The notes under the pieces: model-generated | What the model was told of the DNA's origin: nothing | Seen by the model: only the letters and a program-made list of their open reading frames with translations | Database searches by the model: none | In this document: in pieces, positions 22,283 through 23,679 of the stretch | How the letters are laid out: each line of letters opens with the position of its first letter | Position numbering within the stretch: position 1 is the first letter of the stretch | Origin: Entomomonas sp964395065 | GTDB lineage: Bacteria; Pseudomonadota; Gammaproteobacteria; Pseudomonadales; Pseudomonadaceae | Assembly (NCBI GenBank): GCA_964395065.1 | Contig: CAYNAM010000029.1 | Coordinates: 1-23,679, forward strand | Direction of reading: 5' to 3' | DNA length: 23,679 bases | Translations under genes and position numbers: made by a program

Positions 22283-23679
22283 ATGTACTGTATTCAATGT
22301 GAACAAACAATGAGAAACGCACAGAAAGGAAATGGTTGCTCTTATGCCAAAGGAATGTGTGGCAAAACAGCTAAAACCTCTGATTTACAAGATCTTTTAA
22401 TTGCGACACTACAGAGCCTATCAACATGGGCTGTTGAGGCCAATACATTAGGTATTAACGATAACTATATTAATAGTTTTTCGCCTAAAGCCTTCTTTTC
22501 TACGCTTACCAATGTTAACTTTGATGCTACACGTATCATTGATTACGCATTAGAAGCGATTAGTCTAAGAGATAACCTAATAAAACAGTGTAAAGCAAAA
22601 GATGCAAGCATTAAAGTGAGTAACCCTTTAGCTTATTTGCAGTTAGACGGCAATGATATTAACGCTCTTCAAGAACAAGCTAAACAATTTTCACTAAAAA
22701 AAACAGATGAAACCTCCCCTGATGCTCATGGATTAAAATTACTTTGTTTATATGGATTAAAAGGAGCTGCTGCTTATATGGAGCATGCTCACGTATTAGG
22801 TCAATCTGATGAAAACATTTATCGGCAATATCACCAACTCATGAGTTGGCTAGGTACTAATCCTGTGGATATTGATGAACTATTAAACAACGCCATGCTC
22901 ATCGGTCAAATGAATTTCAATATTATGGCATTACTTGATAAGGGAGAAACAAATAATTTTGGTGACCCAACACCAACTACTGTCAATGTAAAACCCATTG
23001 CAGGTCAGTGTATTCTAGTCTCAGGACATGATTTAAAAGATCTTTATACATTACTCGAACAAACTCAAGGCACTGGCATTAACGTATATACTCACGGAGA
23101 AATGCTTCCTGCTCATGCCTACCCTGCTTTCAAAAAATTTAGTCACCTAGTTGGAAACTATGGTAGTGCATGGCAAAACCAACAGACTGAGTTTGCTAGT
23201 TTTCCTGGTGCTATTATTATGACCTCTAACTGTATTATCGACCCCAATATCGGAAACTATCAAGATCGCATATGGACACGCAGTATGGTTGGCTGGCCTA
23301 ATGTGAAACACTTAGAAGAAAGAGATTTTACAGCAGTTATCAATCAAGCACTTTCTTTACCTGGATTCCAACACACAGAAATAGAACAACTTATTACCAT
23401 AGGTTTTGCTAAAAATACCTTGCTTAATGCAGCTGACAGTATTATTGATCTTGTTAGCCAGAAAAAACTACGCCATGTCTTTCTAGTCGGTGGCTGTGAT
23501 GGTAGTGATGATAAACGTAGTTATTATCATGACTTTGCCATGAATACACCCCAAGACAGTCTGTTGTTAACACTTGGTTGTGGTAAATATCGTTTTAATA
23601 AAGAAAACTTTGGAAATATTGAAGGTATTCCTAGACTACTTGATGTAGGCCAATGTAACGATGCTTATTCAGCTGTCAT
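22283..23679 (+). CDS. hcp: Hybrid cluster protein / hydroxylamine reductase, 3' end cut by window edge
   Basis: Iron-sulfur protein that reduces NO or hydroxylamine and takes part in nitrosative stress responses in the cytoplasm. 465 codons are visible of about 550. The N-terminus MYCIQCEQTM...GNGCSYAKGMCGKT places cysteines at 3, 6, 19 and 26 in the spacing of enterobacterial, class III-like Hcp, where they bind a [2Fe-2S] cluster. Hybrid-cluster ligands can be followed in order: His249 (SGHDLKD), Glu273 (HGEMLPAH), Cys317 (TSNCIIDPN), Cys405 (GGCDGSDD), Cys433 (LGCGKYRFN) and Cys458 (GQCNDAY). These parallel His244, Glu268, Cys312, Cys406, Cys434 and Cys459 of the Desulfovibrio protein. 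The last Glu/Lys ligands are beyond the edge. GAGG lies 8 nt before the ATG. The reductase partner gene hcr, if present, would be downstream. Confidence 0.96.
   Translation, partial: MYCIQCEQTMRNAQKGNGCSYAKGMCGKTAKTSDLQDLLIATLQSLSTWAVEANTLGINDNYINSFSPKAFFSTLTNVNFDATRIIDYALEAISLRDNLIKQCKAKDASIKVSNPLAYLQLDGNDINALQEQAKQFSLKKTDETSPDAHGLKLLCLYGLKGAAAYMEHAHVLGQSDENIYRQYHQLMSWLGTNPVDIDELLNNAMLIGQMNFNIMALLDKGETNNFGDPTPTTVNVKPIAGQCILVSGHDLKDLYTLLEQTQGTGINVYTHGEMLPAHAYPAFKKFSHLVGNYGSAWQNQQTEFASFPGAIIMTSNCIIDPNIGNYQDRIWTRSMVGWPNVKHLEERDFTAVINQALSLPGFQHTEIEQLITIGFAKNTLLNAADSIIDLVSQKKLRHVFLVGGCDGSDDKRSYYHDFAMNTPQDSLLLTLGCGKYRFNKENFGNIEGIPRLLDVGQCNDAYSAV

Overview
The window is AT-rich chromosomal DNA, apparently from a low-G+C gammaproteobacterium. 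The layout (minor type IV pilins fimT/pilV/pilW/pilX/pilY1/pilE, a FimA-type chaperone-usher operon, CRP/Vfr-like operators, a YbhGFSR-type ABC exporter and a class III Hcp) fits Pseudomonadales or a relative. The taxon is an inference; no rRNA or other marker gene is present. I saw no tRNA, CRISPR array, insertion sequence or transposase.

Region 1 (1-2379, minus strand) is a chaperone-usher fimbrial operon read from major subunit to chaperone to usher; the usher runs off the left edge. A perfect 9-bp hairpin with a U-tract between subunit and chaperone looks like a partial terminator that keeps subunit expression above assembly-factor expression. Region 2 (2380-3444) is a gene-free 1.07-kb divergent control region holding two perfect TGTGA-N6-TCACA cores, one placed to serve each adhesin operon. 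Region 3 (3445-10204, plus strand) is a tightly overlapped minor pilin operon with a large PilY1-type tip adhesin.

Region 4 (10205-11588) is a spacer with hairpins and then a ten-helix BASS/ACR3-like transporter.

Region 5 (11742-16813, minus strand) is the most unusual part: a small acyl-lipid locus encoding an acyl carrier protein, a FabF-like ketosynthase with complete Cys-His-His triad, a MaoC-like hydratase, a decayed C-terminal piece of a FabG-like ketoreductase, a ferritin-like PF10118-type protein, and a YnbC-like hydrolase/methyltransferase fusion whose hydrolase half seems to have lost its catalytic histidine. It could make or modify an unusual acyl chain, borrowing ketoreduction from housekeeping fatty acid synthesis. 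Region 6 (17029-22049, plus strand), divergent from it, is a complete YbhG-YbhF-YbhS-YbhR-type exporter (adaptor, double ATPase, two permeases). The two units share a 215-bp control region with a palindrome, so a synthesis-plus-export pairing is possible but unproven.

Region 7 (22283 to right edge) is hcp, the NO/hydroxylamine-reducing hybrid cluster protein, cut by the edge. Its upstream region resembles a NorR plus sigma-54 promoter.
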